Positions 15,374-23,360 of a stretch of DNA of 64,000 nucleotides are shown here, piece by piece. The position numbers and the translations under genes were made by a program. This DNA comes from Amycolatopsis nigrescens CSC17Ta-90. Lineage in GTDB: Bacteria; Actinomycetota; Actinomycetes; Mycobacteriales; Pseudonocardiaceae. Location: the NCBI RefSeq assembly GCF_000384315.1, contig NZ_ARVW01000001.1:6138157-6202156 (forward strand), given 5' to 3'. The notes under the pieces were generated by a model. The model searched no databases and was not told the DNA's origin. It worked only from the letters and a program-made list of their open reading frames with translations. The first letter of the stretch is position 1, and every line of letters starts with the position of its first letter.

Positions 15374-16384
15374 GTGAGGCTCCTCTGCGTATCCGTGCTG
15401 GTCGCTCTCTCCGCACTGCTCACCACTCCGGCGCGGGCCGCTCAGGCGCCCGCGCCGGAGCCCGTGTGCAAGGTCGGGGAGAAGCGCCTCGGCGAGCTGT
15501 CCGGTCTGGTCAGCGACGGCGACCGCTGGTACGCGATCAACGACGGCGGCACGAAGATCGAGATCTTCGTGCTCGGCAAGGACTGCGCACTGCAGCGGGT
15601 GATCAGCAACCAGGCCGATCCGTACGACGTGGAGGATCTCGCCCGCGACGCCGACGGCACGCTGTGGCTGGCTGACACCGGGGACAACCGCAAGCAGCGG
15701 GATACCGTCGCGCTGCACGCCGTCACCCCGCAGGGCAAGGGCACGCTGTACCGGCTGACCTACCCGGACGGCCAGCACGACACCGAGGCGCTGCTGCTGG
15801 ACCGCTCCGGCACGCCGTACCTGATCACCAAGAACGTGCTCGGCTCGGCGGAGATCTACCGGCCCACCGGCAAGCTCGCCAGCCCGGGGCCGACCGTGCT
15901 GGAAAAGGTGGGCTCGGTCGCGCTGAAGTCCACCGACACCCAGGGCGGTCCGGTGGGCGGTATCGGCTCGGTCCTGGTCACCGGCGCCGCGTCCACCGCG
16001 GACGGCAAGGTGGTGGCGCTGCGCACCTACACCGACGCCTACCTGTTCTCGGCACCGGACGGTGACGTGGCGGCCGCGTTGAAACGGGAACCGGTGCGCG
16101 TTCCGCTGCCGGGGGAGAAACAGGGCGAGGCGATCGCGTTCGAGCCGGACGGCACGCTGCTGTCCGCGAGCGAGGGCGTCGGCGAGTCGATCCGGGCCGT
16201 GCGCGGTGCGGCCGGGTTGGTGGCGCCGGCCGAGAACTCTTCGGATTCTTCGGGCTCTCCGGGGCAGTCGGCGGACGGTCAGTCCGGGGACTCCGGGGTG
16301 CCGATGGTGCCCGCGCTCGGCATAGCCGTGGTGGTGGCGGGCGGGCTGCTCTGGGGATTCGGCAAGCTCCGACGGCGGCGTTAG
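15374..16384 (+). CDS. Secreted, membrane-anchored propeller-like protein (hypothetical)
   Basis: About 336 residues. It has a signal peptide (LLCVSVLVALSALL with cleavage near ARAAQA), then a body with repeated WYAINDGG, LWLADTGDN, PYLITK and VVALRTYTDAY strands that suggest a beta-propeller. A Ser/Gly-rich linker (near 280-310) and one C-terminal transmembrane helix ending KLRRRR follow. The arrangement implies an extracellular domain anchored to the membrane. No enzymatic motif is visible. GTG at 15374 is chosen because TACGGT lies seven bases upstream (leaderless pattern); GTG at 15365 is the alternative. Function unknown. Confidence 0.8.
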   Translation: MRLLCVSVLVALSALLTTPARAAQAPAPEPVCKVGEKRLGELSGLVSDGDRWYAINDGGTKIEIFVLGKDCALQRVISNQADPYDVEDLARDADGTLWLADTGDNRKQRDTVALHAVTPQGKGTLYRLTYPDGQHDTEALLLDRSGTPYLITKNVLGSAEIYRPTGKLASPGPTVLEKVGSVALKSTDTQGGPVGGIGSVLVTGAASTADGKVVALRTYTDAYLFSAPDGDVAAALKREPVRVPLPGEKQGEAIAFEPDGTLLSASEGVGESIRAVRGAAGLVAPAENSSDSSGSPGQSADGQSGDSGVPMVPALGIAVVVAGGLLWGFGKLRRRR

Positions 16385-16407
16385 GCAAGAGAGCTAGCGA
16401 AGAGAAC

Positions 16408-16443
16408 GGCGTCGATGGCCGGAGCGGTCCGGCCATCGACGCC
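16408..16443. terminator. Bidirectional hairpin terminator, 16-bp stem
   Basis: Arms 16408-16423 and 16428-16443 are perfect reverse complements with loop GCGG. It lies between the convergent secreted-protein and lexA genes and no T-tract follows. Confidence 0.8.
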
Positions 16444-16452
16444 GAGGAAGCT

Positions 16453-17160
16453 TCAGAGCCTGCGCAGCACCGCGACCACCTTGCCGAGGATGGTCGCGTC
16501 GTCACCGGGAATGGGGTCGTATGCCTCGTTGTGCGGCATCAGCCAGACGTGCCCGTCGCGGTGCTTGAACGTCTTCACGGTGGCCTCGCCATCGATCATC
16601 GCGGCCACGATCTCGCCGTTGTTGGCGGTGGGCTGCTGGCGCACCACCACCCAGTCGCCGTCGGTGATCGCGGCGTCGACCATCGAGTCACCGGAGACGC
16701 TGAGCAGGAACACGTCCCCTTCGCCGACGATGTCCTTCGGCAGCGGGAAGACGTCCTCGACGGCCTGTTCGGCGAGCACCGGGCCACCGGCCGCGATCCG
16801 GCCGAGCAGCGGCACGTACGCCGGCTTGGGCAGCTGCTCCGGCTCGATCGCGGTGCCGGTATCGGCGGAGAGCACACCGACCGCGCGCGGCCGGTTCGCG
16901 TCCCGGCGCAGATAACCCTTGCGCTGCAGCGCGCGCAGCTGGTGGGAGACCGAGGAGGTGGAGGTGAGCCCGACCTGCTCGCCGATCTCGCGCACGCTCG
17001 GCGGATAGCCGAACCGCTCCACCCAGTCGCGGATCACCTGCAGCACCTGCTGCTGCCGAGGCGTCAGGCTCTCGTCGACGTCTTCGGGCTCCGGCAGGGC
17101 GTGTACCTTGCCCCCGACGGTCTCCACGCCGTTCTTGAGGTCGCCGTTGTCGCCTGCCAC
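16453..17160 (-). CDS. lexA: LexA repressor
   Basis: 235 residues. The N-terminal winged helix contains [16 protein letters not shown] and [24 protein letters not shown]. The C-terminal S24 autoprotease has the cleavage bond A124-G125 (RIAAGG), Ser159 (SGDSM) and Lys196. It represses SOS genes until RecA-ssDNA triggers self-cleavage. The GTG at 17160 has GGGAGG seven bases upstream. A LexA box at 17271-17286, 111 bp upstream, indicates autoregulation. Divergent from a LysM membrane protein with its own LexA boxes, as in mycobacteria and corynebacteria. Confidence 0.96.
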   Translation of the reverse strand: MAGDNGDLKNGVETVGGKVHALPEPEDVDESLTPRQQQVLQVIRDWVERFGYPPSVREIGEQVGLTSTSSVSHQLRALQRKGYLRRDANRPRAVGVLSADTGTAIEPEQLPKPAYVPLLGRIAAGGPVLAEQAVEDVFPLPKDIVGEGDVFLLSVSGDSMVDAAITDGDWVVVRQQPTANNGEIVAAMIDGEATVKTFKHRDGHVWLMPHNEAYDPIPGDDATILGKVVAVLRRL

Positions 17161-17270
17161 TGTGTTTCCTCCCAGCTGCTCGCGGCCTGACCGGCACCGG
17201 GACCGCTGCCCGTTCCGGTCCGCCGCTCCGGTGTCCTGGTCTCCGACGCTAGCCCCCCGCACGGGCGATT

Positions 17271-17286
17271 TCAAACATTTGTTCGA
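17271..17286. promoter_or_regulatory. LexA (SOS) box near lexA
   Basis: TCAAACATTTGTTCGA matches the actinobacterial SOS consensus TCGAAC-N4-GTTCGA with one mismatch in the arms. It is the box nearest lexA. Confidence 0.82.
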
Positions 17287-17334
17287 ACGACACGCCGCCC
17301 CCACTCGATTTTGTCGGTGCGCAGTGGTACACAT

Positions 17335-17366
17335 TCGCACGGACGTTCGATAGAACGGGTGTTCGA
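17335..17366. promoter_or_regulatory. Two abutting LexA (SOS) boxes before the LysM gene
   Basis: TCGCACGGACGTTCGA (17335-17350) and TAGAACGGGTGTTCGA (17351-17366) each differ from TCGAAC-N4-GTTCGA at one arm position. They are directly adjacent with no spacer, 54 bp before the LysM gene start. Confidence 0.75.
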
Positions 17367-17420
17367 CCGGTGGCCCGAAGTGCGGCGCCGGAGGAGTGGG
17401 AACTGCGAGGAGGTTCCGTG

Positions 17421-17918
17421 ATGGCGGTTCTGGTCGACGAGGGCTGGGTGCGCGAAACGGGTGGCACCGGGACCATGCGTCCCGCCGGTCCGATGAGGAC
17501 GGTCCCACGGGTGCGGAGGTATCCGAGCCATCCGCGTCCAGGTGAGACGAGGCGGCCGCCGCACCGGGCCAGGGTGGTGGCCGGGCATCGGCCGGCCGGT
17601 GCCGCGCGCTGCGCGCCCCGGCGGCTGCCGGTGCGCTGGCCGTGGCTGGCCGCGCTGGCGCTGGCCGCCTTCCTCTTCGTGGGCGGCATGGGGCTGCTGG
17701 CGAACGGGATGGCCACCACCGAGGTGCCCGCGCAGACCACGACGGTGTCGGTCGGTGTCGGCGAGTCGCTCTGGGACGTGGCCGAGCGGGTCGCCCCGGA
17801 CAGCGACCCGGCCGCCGTGGTCTCCCGGATCGAGGAGCTCAACGGTCTCGGCGACGCCGGTGACGTGCTGGTCGCCGCCGGGCTGCCGCTGACCGTGCCG
17901 TTCCAGCAGGACCGCTGA
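17421..17918 (+). CDS. SOS-induced membrane LysM protein (ChiZ/DivS/YneA-like division inhibitor)
   Basis: 165 residues. A cytoplasmic basic Arg/Pro-rich N-terminus of about 70 residues precedes one transmembrane helix ([15 protein letters not shown]) and an extracytoplasmic LysM domain ([19 protein letters not shown] to the C-terminus). In M. tuberculosis the gene divergent from lexA (Rv2719c, ChiZ) and in Corynebacterium divS have the same place and layout and delay septation after DNA damage; the same role is inferred here. The ATG at 17421 has GAGGAGG seven bases upstream. Two abutting LexA boxes precede it. Confidence 0.83.
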   Translation: MAVLVDEGWVRETGGTGTMRPAGPMRTVPRVRRYPSHPRPGETRRPPHRARVVAGHRPAGAARCAPRRLPVRWPWLAALALAAFLFVGGMGLLANGMATTEVPAQTTTVSVGVGESLWDVAERVAPDSDPAAVVSRIEELNGLGDAGDVLVAAGLPLTVPFQQDR

Positions 17919-17933
17919 GGGAGTTGAGGAGAC

Positions 17934-17951
17934 GGCACCTTTTGTGCCTTT
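17934..17951 (+). terminator. Short hairpin with T-tract after the LysM gene
   Basis: GGCAC (17934-17938), loop CTTTT, GTGCC (17944-17948), then TTT. The stem is only 5 bp, so this is a weak candidate terminator. Confidence 0.4.
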
Positions 17952-18033
17952 CACGCCTTTGGCCGCTTGCCTTCGCCGCTCTCACCCGGATGGGGCAGTT
18001 GTGCGAGAGCCGGACGCGATCTAGGGTCGACCG

Positions 18034-18043
18034 CTATATATAG
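18034..18043. promoter_or_regulatory. NrdR-box-like palindrome upstream of nrdR-nrdJ
   Basis: CTATATATAG is a perfect palindrome matching the core of the NrdR box consensus (acaCwAtATaTwgTgt). This is an AT-only island in very GC-rich DNA, 168 bp upstream of nrdR. Autoregulation of the nrdR-nrdJ operon by NrdR is expected. Confidence 0.65.
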
Positions 18044-18061
18044 TAGTTACACGGCTGTAGT

Positions 18062-18134
18062 TGGTCCACAAGTTGGGGTAGAATCCGAACTAGTTGTCCA
18101 CAGCTTGCCGGTGTTCACCCACCGGATATCCACA
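18062..18134 (+). promoter_or_regulatory. Three DnaA-box-like sites spaced exactly 32 bp
   Basis: TGGTCCACA (18062-18070), TTGTCCACA (18094-18102, the actinobacterial DnaA consensus) and ATATCCACA (18126-18134) lie on the same strand with start-to-start distance 32 bp each. They fill the nrdR leader between the NrdR-like palindrome and the start codon. No origin genes (dnaA, dnaN) are nearby, so a regulatory role is more likely than an origin. Confidence 0.5.
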
Positions 18135-18211
18135 GAACGATCAACAGGTCGGCCGTTGCGTGGCGGCGTGGATGTCCAGGGGCGGTCGTCTCGGAGGGAA
18201 GTGATCGGCGG

Positions 18212-18706
18212 ATGCGTTGCCCGTTCTGCCGTCATGCCGACTCCCGGGTGGTCGACTCCCGTGAAGTGGATGAAGGTCAGGCGATCCGCCGCCGGAGGTC
18301 TTGCTCCGAGTGCGGCCGCCGGTTCACCACCTCGGAGACGATGGTGCTCGCCGTCGTCAAGCGGTCCGGGGTCACCGAGCAGTTCAGCAGGGACAAGGTC
18401 GTTCGGGGCGTGCGCCGCGCGTGCCAGGGCAGGCCCGTCGATGACGACGCGCTGCAGCAGCTGGCACAGCGCGTGGAGGAGTCGATCCGGTCCGCCGGAG
18501 TCGCGGAGATCCCGAGCAACGAGGTCGGCCTTGCCATCCTCGGCCCGCTTCGCGAACTCGACGAGGTCGCTTATCTCCGGTTCGCCAGTGTCTACCGCTC
18601 CTTTTCCTCGGTCGAGGATTTCGAAAAGGAGATCGCGGGCCTTCGTGAAGCCATGGCGGGTTCGGTTGCGCCGGACGAAAGCGAGGGGCGTCGCACCGGC
18701 GACTGA
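18212..18706 (+). CDS. nrdR: Transcriptional repressor NrdR
   Basis: 164 residues. The N-terminal zinc ribbon has C3, C6, C31 and C34 (MRCPFCRH and SCSECGRRF) and an ATP-cone follows from about residue 45 ([20 protein letters not shown]). NrdR senses ATP/dATP and represses ribonucleotide reductase genes at NrdR boxes. It is the first gene of a two-gene unit with nrdJ (33 bp gap). The 293-bp leader from the LysM gene carries an NrdR-like palindrome and three DnaA-box-like repeats. The length is standard for the family. Confidence 0.95.
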   Translation: MRCPFCRHADSRVVDSREVDEGQAIRRRRSCSECGRRFTTSETMVLAVVKRSGVTEQFSRDKVVRGVRRACQGRPVDDDALQQLAQRVEESIRSAGVAEIPSNEVGLAILGPLRELDEVAYLRFASVYRSFSSVEDFEKEIAGLREAMAGSVAPDESEGRRTGD

Positions 18707-18739
18707 GATCGCCGGGCGCGCCGGAGTGAGGGAGTACCC

Positions 18740-21595
18740 ATGACAGAGACCGTGGGCGCGAGTGCGGCGACCCGGAAGTCGAGCAAGAAGACCAAGCGCG
18801 GGCTCGGCCTGGAGCGCGTGTTCACCACCGAGGGCGTGCACCCCTACGACGAGGTGACCTGGGAGCACCGCGACGTGGTGATGACGAACTGGCGCGACGG
18901 CACGGTGAACTTCGAGCAGCGCGGCGTCGAGTTCCCGCAGTTCTGGTCGGTGAACGCGACCAACATCGTCACCAGCAAGTACTTCCGCGGCGCGGTGGGC
19001 ACCCCGCAGCGCGAGCACAGCCTGAAGCAGCTGATCGACCGGGTGGTCAAGACCTACGTCAAGGCCGGCACCGAGCACGGCTACTTCGCCACACCCGCGG
19101 ACACCGAGATCTTCGAGCACGAGCTGACCTGGATGCTGCTGCACCAGGTGTTCAGCTTCAACTCGCCGGTGTGGTTCAACGTGGGCACCAGCTCGAAGCA
19201 GCAGGTTTCGGCCTGCTTCATCCTGGCCGTGGACGACACCATGGAGTCGATCCTCAACTGGTACCGCGAAGAGGGCCTGATCTTCAAGGGCGGCTCCGGC
19301 GCGGGCCTGAACCTTTCCCGCATCCGGTCGTCGCGGGAGCTGCTCTCCTCGGGCGGCACCGCCTCCGGGCCGGTTTCGTTCATGCGCGGCGCGGACGCCT
19401 CGGCGGGCACCATCAAGTCCGGTGGCGCGACCCGCCGCGCGGCCAAGATGGTGGTGCTCGACGTGGACCACCCCGACGTCGAGGAGTTCATCCAGACCAA
19501 GGCGCGCGAGGAAGAGAAGATCAAGGTCCTGCGCGACGCCGGGTTCGACATGGACCTGTCCGGTTCGGACATCACCTCGGTGCAGTACCAGAACGCGAAC
19601 AACTCGATCCGGGTCTCCGACGAGTTCATGCGCGCGGTGGACTCCGCCGGCGACTTCGGCCTGCGCGCCAGGATGACCGGCGAGGTGCTGGAGCGGGTGG
19701 ACGCCAGGAAGCTGTTCCGCGGCATGGCCACCGCGGCCTGGGAGTGCGCGGACCCCGGCATGCAGTACGACGACACCATCAACGACTGGCACACCTGCCC
19801 GGAGTCGGGCCGGATCACCGCGTCGAACCCGTGCTCGGAGTACATGCACCTGGACAACTCGAGCTGCAACCTGGCGTCGCTGAACCTGCTGAAGTTCGTC
19901 ACCGCCGAAGGCACCTTCGACGCGCCGCTGTTCGCCAAGGCGGTCGAGTTCGTGATCACCGCGATGGACATTTCGATCTGCTTCGCGGACTTCCCGACCG
20001 AGGCCATCGGGGACACCACGCGGAAGTTCCGGCAGCTCGGCATCGGCTACGCGAACCTCGGTGCGCTGCTGATGGCGCTCGGGCACGCCTACGACTCCGA
20101 AGGCGGCCGTGCGCTGGCCGCGGGCATCACCTCGCTGATGACCGGTGTCTCCTACCGTCGCTCCGCCGAGCTGGCCGGGGTGGTCGGCGCGTACGAGGGC
20201 TACGCCCGCAACGCCGAACCGCACCAGCGGGTGATGCGCAAGCACGCGGCGGCCAACGACGAGATCCGCACCCACCACGCGAACGACGCGGCGGTGCGTG
20301 CGCTGGCCACCGAGGAGTGGCAGCGCGGGATCGAGATCGGCACGGTCAACGGCTGGCGCAACGCGCAGGCCAGCGTGCTCGCGCCGACCGGCACGATCGG
20401 CTTCATGATGGACTGCGACACCACCGGTATCGAGCCGGACTTCTCGCTGGTCAAGTTCAAGAAGCTGGTCGGCGGCGGTTCGATGCAGATCGTCAACCAG
20501 ACCGTGCCGAGGGCGCTGACCTCGCTGGGCTACCAGGCCGAGCAGGTGGAGGCGATCGTCGAGTACGTCGCGCAGCACGGGCACGTGATCGACGCGCCCG
20601 GCCTCAAGCCGGAGCACTACGGGGTCTTCGACTGCGCGGTGGGTGAGCGCTCGATCGCCCCGATGGGCCACGTGCGGATGATGGCCGCGGTGCAGCCGTT
20701 CCTGTCCGGTGCCATCTCCAAGACGGTGAACATGCCGGAGTCGGCCACCGTCGAGGACGTGGAGGAGATCTACTTCCAGGGCTGGAAGCTGGGCCTCAAG
20801 GCGCTGGCCATCTACCGGGACAACTGCAAGGTCGGCCAGCCGCTGTCCACCGGCAAGAAGAAGGCCGCCGACGCCGAGCCGGAAAAGGTGGTCGAGTACC
20901 GCCCGGTGCGCAAGCGGCTGCCGAAGAAGCGGCCCAGCCAGACCGTTTCCTTCACCGTCGGCGGCGCCGAGGGCTACCTGCACGCCGGGTCCTACCCGGA
21001 CGACGGGCTGGGCGAGATCTTCGTCAAGCTCGGCAAGCAGGGCTCCACGCTGGCCGGGGTGATGGATGCCTTCTCGATGTCCATTTCGGTCGGTCTGCAG
21101 TACGGGATTCCGCTGGAGTTCTACGTTTCCAAGTTCTCCAACCTCCGGTTCGAGCCGGCAGGGATGACCGACGACCCGGATGTCCGGATCGCCACCAGCG
21201 TGCTGGACTACCTGTTCCGCAGGCTGGCGCTGGACTACCTGCCGTACGAGAAGCGCATGCAGCTCGGCATCTTCACCGCCGACGAGCGCTCCGCGCAGGT
21301 CGAGGCGGACTACGGGTCTTCGGCCCCGGAACCGGAGAGCATGGACCTGGAGGCCCTGCGGACCAGTGTGGACTCGACCGGCTCCGGCCAGGTCGAGGAC
21401 GGGGAAGATGACACCGTCGCCGCGGATTCCTCCGCCGCACCGGCCCGTTCCGCGCAGACCAGCGCCGAGCTGATGGAGCTGCACCTCGGCAAGGTCGCCG
21501 ACGCGCCCCTGTGCATGACCTGCGGCACCAAGATGCGCCCTGCCGGTTCCTGCTACGCCTGCGAAGGCTGCGGAGCCACCTCCGGCTGCAGCTGA
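18740..21595 (+). CDS. nrdJ: Vitamin B12-dependent (class II) ribonucleotide reductase
   Basis: 951 residues, typical of long actinobacterial NrdJ. Recognisable blocks are FNSPVWFNVG, GSGAGLNLSRIRS, NPCSEYMHLDNSSCNLASLNL, the loop APTGTIGFMMDCDTTGIEP, and a C-terminal Cys-rich tail with CMTCGTKM and CYACEGCG that includes the reducing cysteines. It makes dNTP precursors using adenosylcobalamin, independent of oxygen. The ATG start lies 33 bp after nrdR and the two are presumably one transcript. I saw no cobalamin riboswitch in the leader. A hairpin terminator follows at 21614. Confidence 0.96.
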   Translation: MTETVGASAATRKSSKKTKRGLGLERVFTTEGVHPYDEVTWEHRDVVMTNWRDGTVNFEQRGVEFPQFWSVNATNIVTSKYFRGAVGTPQREHSLKQLIDRVVKTYVKAGTEHGYFATPADTEIFEHELTWMLLHQVFSFNSPVWFNVGTSSKQQVSACFILAVDDTMESILNWYREEGLIFKGGSGAGLNLSRIRSSRELLSSGGTASGPVSFMRGADASAGTIKSGGATRRAAKMVVLDVDHPDVEEFIQTKAREEEKIKVLRDAGFDMDLSGSDITSVQYQNANNSIRVSDEFMRAVDSAGDFGLRARMTGEVLERVDARKLFRGMATAAWECADPGMQYDDTINDWHTCPESGRITASNPCSEYMHLDNSSCNLASLNLLKFVTAEGTFDAPLFAKAVEFVITAMDISICFADFPTEAIGDTTRKFRQLGIGYANLGALLMALGHAYDSEGGRALAAGITSLMTGVSYRRSAELAGVVGAYEGYARNAEPHQRVMRKHAAANDEIRTHHANDAAVRALATEEWQRGIEIGTVNGWRNAQASVLAPTGTIGFMMDCDTTGIEPDFSLVKFKKLVGGGSMQIVNQTVPRALTSLGYQAEQVEAIVEYVAQHGHVIDAPGLKPEHYGVFDCAVGERSIAPMGHVRMMAAVQPFLSGAISKTVNMPESATVEDVEEIYFQGWKLGLKALAIYRDNCKVGQPLSTGKKKAADAEPEKVVEYRPVRKRLPKKRPSQTVSFTVGGAEGYLHAGSYPDDGLGEIFVKLGKQGSTLAGVMDAFSMSISVGLQYGIPLEFYVSKFSNLRFEPAGMTDDPDVRIATSVLDYLFRRLALDYLPYEKRMQLGIFTADERSAQVEADYGSSAPEPESMDLEALRTSVDSTGSGQVEDGEDDTVAADSSAAPARSAQTSAELMELHLGKVADAPLCMTCGTKMRPAGSCYACEGCGATSGCS

Positions 21596-21613
21596 TAACA
21601 ACGCACTGCCCGA

Positions 21614-21650
21614 AGCGGGGATCGGCCGGAGGTGGCCGGTCCCCGCTTTG
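21614..21650. terminator. Bidirectional terminator after nrdJ
   Basis: Arms 21614-21627 and 21634-21647 pair over 14 bp with one G-T wobble around the loop GGAGGT, followed by TT. It separates convergent nrdJ and the hydrolase gene. Confidence 0.78.
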
Positions 21651-21667
21651 CTGTGCCGGTGAAGCCG

Positions 21668-22357
21668 TCAGGTCGCGAACTCGGTGGCGGCCTCGGCGAG
21701 GGCGTCCGCCAGTGGTCCCGGGGTGGACAGGAAGGGCGCGTGGTCTGCGGGCAGGCGGTACACCTTCCGGCAGGGCAGCAGGGTGTACATCCGCCGTTGG
21801 GCGATGGGGCTGAGGGCGCGATCGGCGAGGCACTCCACGTACACCCGCGGAATCCGGCCGAAGCCGGCTTCGGTCAGCTCGACGCCGGGCAGATCGGGCG
21901 GGGGCGCCGGTTCGGGTACCAGCTTGCTCGCCGCGAAGGCCGCGTCCGCCGGGTCGCACGCATTGAACAGCACCTTCTCCGGCGCGGAAACCGTCATCGT
22001 CCCGGTCCGCTCGTCCAGCACCACGTGCTCGGCGAGGATCGATCGCGGGTCCGCGCGGGAGATCTCCGGCGGGGTCATCCCGTTGGGCAGCAGGAACGCC
22101 GACACGTACGCGAGCAGGCCGACCCGGTGCGGAGCCAGCTCGGCGAGCGCCGAGACGGTCATGCCCGAGGAGCTGTGCCCGGCCAGCACCACCGGCCGGT
22201 CCTGGGTTTCGACCAGCTCGAGGAGCCGGTCGAAACCCAGCCGATCGGGGGTGTGCACCTGGTGCCCGGCGTGGCGCAGCCGGGCCGCGACCCGGTCCCA
22301 GCACCAGGCGCCGTGCCAGCGGGCGTGGATCAGCACGAAGGTGTGATTTGCATGCAT
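21668..22357 (-). CDS. Alpha/beta hydrolase
   Basis: 229 residues. FVLIHARWHGAWCWDRVA is the oxyanion/first-strand region, the nucleophile elbow is AGHSSSG (serine around residue 82), and the C-terminal histidine lies in LPADHAPFLS. It resembles plant-esterase/hydroxynitrile-lyase-like bacterial hydrolases; the substrate is unknown. The ATG at 22357 gives MHANHTFVLIH. A minus-strand TATAGT lies seven bases upstream, so the transcript may be leaderless. The start lies inside a large inverted repeat (22341-22386), suggesting tight transcriptional control. The SDR gene is upstream on the same strand. Confidence 0.85.
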   Translation of the reverse strand: MHANHTFVLIHARWHGAWCWDRVAARLRHAGHQVHTPDRLGFDRLLELVETQDRPVVLAGHSSSGMTVSALAELAPHRVGLLAYVSAFLLPNGMTPPEISRADPRSILAEHVVLDERTGTMTVSAPEKVLFNACDPADAAFAASKLVPEPAPPPDLPGVELTEAGFGRIPRVYVECLADRALSPIAQRRMYTLLPCRKVYRLPADHAPFLSTPGPLADALAEAATEFAT

Positions 22358-22386
22358 ATCGCACACTATAACCGTGCAAATCACAC
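22341..22386. promoter_or_regulatory. 12-bp inverted repeat spanning the hydrolase promoter
   Basis: GTGTGATTTGCA (22341-22352) and TGCAAATCACAC (22375-22386) are perfect reverse complements flanking the -10-like TATAGT and the start codon of the hydrolase. This layout is that of a repressor site; a hairpin in the SDR read-through RNA is the alternative. Confidence 0.5.
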
Positions 22387-22403
22387 GCATTTCCGCTGGG
22401 CGG

Positions 22404-23210
22404 TCAGACCGCCTTGAGGAAGCCGGAGTCGACCGCGAACTCGGCCCCCGTGGTGCTCGCCGAGCGCGGCGAGACGAGCAGGGCGACCGCGTCCGCGATC
22501 TCCTGCGGGTCGGCGAACCGGCCGGTGGTCAGGCTCATCATCTCCGGCCCGAGGGTGTCCAGCACCCGGTCGCGGTCGGTGCCGGTGCCCGCCGCGATGA
22601 TGTCCGCCGCACCACCTTCCTCGGTCCACCACGCGGTGCGCACGGGCCCCGGCGACACCGTGTTCACCCGGATCCCCCGCGGGCCGAACTCCTCGGACAG
22701 TGCCTTGGTGAGGTTGTTCATCCCCGCCTTCGCGGCCCCGTAGTCGACATTGGACTGCGACGGCTGACGGGCGTTGCCGGAGGACACGTTGACGATGGCG
22801 CCGCCGCCGCGCTCCAGCATCCGCGGGATGGCCGCACGCACCGCGCGCACCGCGGAGAACAGGTTGAACTCGAACATGGCCCGCCAGTCGTCGTCGCTGG
22901 CGTCCAGGAAGGAGCCGCGAGGCAGGGCGACCCCCGGCGGCGGGCCGCCGGCGTTGTTCACCAGGATGTCGAGCCCGCCGAACTCGGCCACCGCACGGGA
23001 GACGGCCTGCTCGGGGGCCTCCCGGTCCATCAGGTCGGCCGGGAAGTGCACCAGGCCGGCACCGGCCAGCGCGTCGAGGCCGGGGGAGCTCTTCCTGGAG
23101 ACGGCCACCACCCTGGCGCCTTCTTCGAGCAGGGTGCGGGTCACCGCCAGCCCGATGCCCTTGGACGCACCGGTGACGACTGCGGTCCGGCCGGAAAGCT
23201 TCAGATCCAT
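22404..23210 (-). CDS. SDR-family oxidoreductase (FabG-like)
   Basis: 268 residues of the classical short-chain dehydrogenase fold: NADP motif TGASKGIG, NNAG, catalytic serine in VNVSSGNA and Y-x-x-x-K in VDYGAAKAG. The ATG at 23210 has AAGGA six bases upstream; longer in-frame starts encode low-complexity arginine-rich sequence. It is divergent from the ECF41 sigma factor gene, a common position for oxidoreductase targets of that sigma group, though I could not find an ECF41-type promoter directly before it. Substrate unknown. Confidence 0.87.
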   Translation of the reverse strand: MDLKLSGRTAVVTGASKGIGLAVTRTLLEEGARVVAVSRKSSPGLDALAGAGLVHFPADLMDREAPEQAVSRAVAEFGGLDILVNNAGGPPPGVALPRGSFLDASDDDWRAMFEFNLFSAVRAVRAAIPRMLERGGGAIVNVSSGNARQPSQSNVDYGAAKAGMNNLTKALSEEFGPRGIRVNTVSPGPVRTAWWTEEGGAADIIAAGTGTDRDRVLDTLGPEMMSLTTGRFADPQEIADAVALLVSPRSASTTGAEFAVDSGFLKAV

Positions 23211-23360
23211 GGCATTCCTTCTCTGATCGAGTCTGCTGTGGTCGCGCCTCGCCCGCCGGGCGAGTGGAGCGCGGACTGCCCGCTCCACTGCACTGAACAC
23301 CGGCCGGCTGTGGGCGGTTGCACCCGCGACGGCCGGTTACGTTCTGGCAGGCTGTCGGGT

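Noticed and set aside
18062..18134. Chromosomal origin because of DnaA-box-like sites
   Set aside because: Only three boxes, no dnaA, dnaN, rpmH or AT-rich unwinding element, and they lie in the nrdR leader.
17919..18211. Cobalamin riboswitch before nrdR-nrdJ
   Set aside because: No B12-box-like element was seen, and the leader is largely filled by the NrdR-like and DnaA-like sites.
18047..21601. 1184-residue open frame opposite nrdR-nrdJ
   Set aside because: Shadow of nrdJ; composition is that of reverse-complement GC3 codons and there is no recognisable domain.
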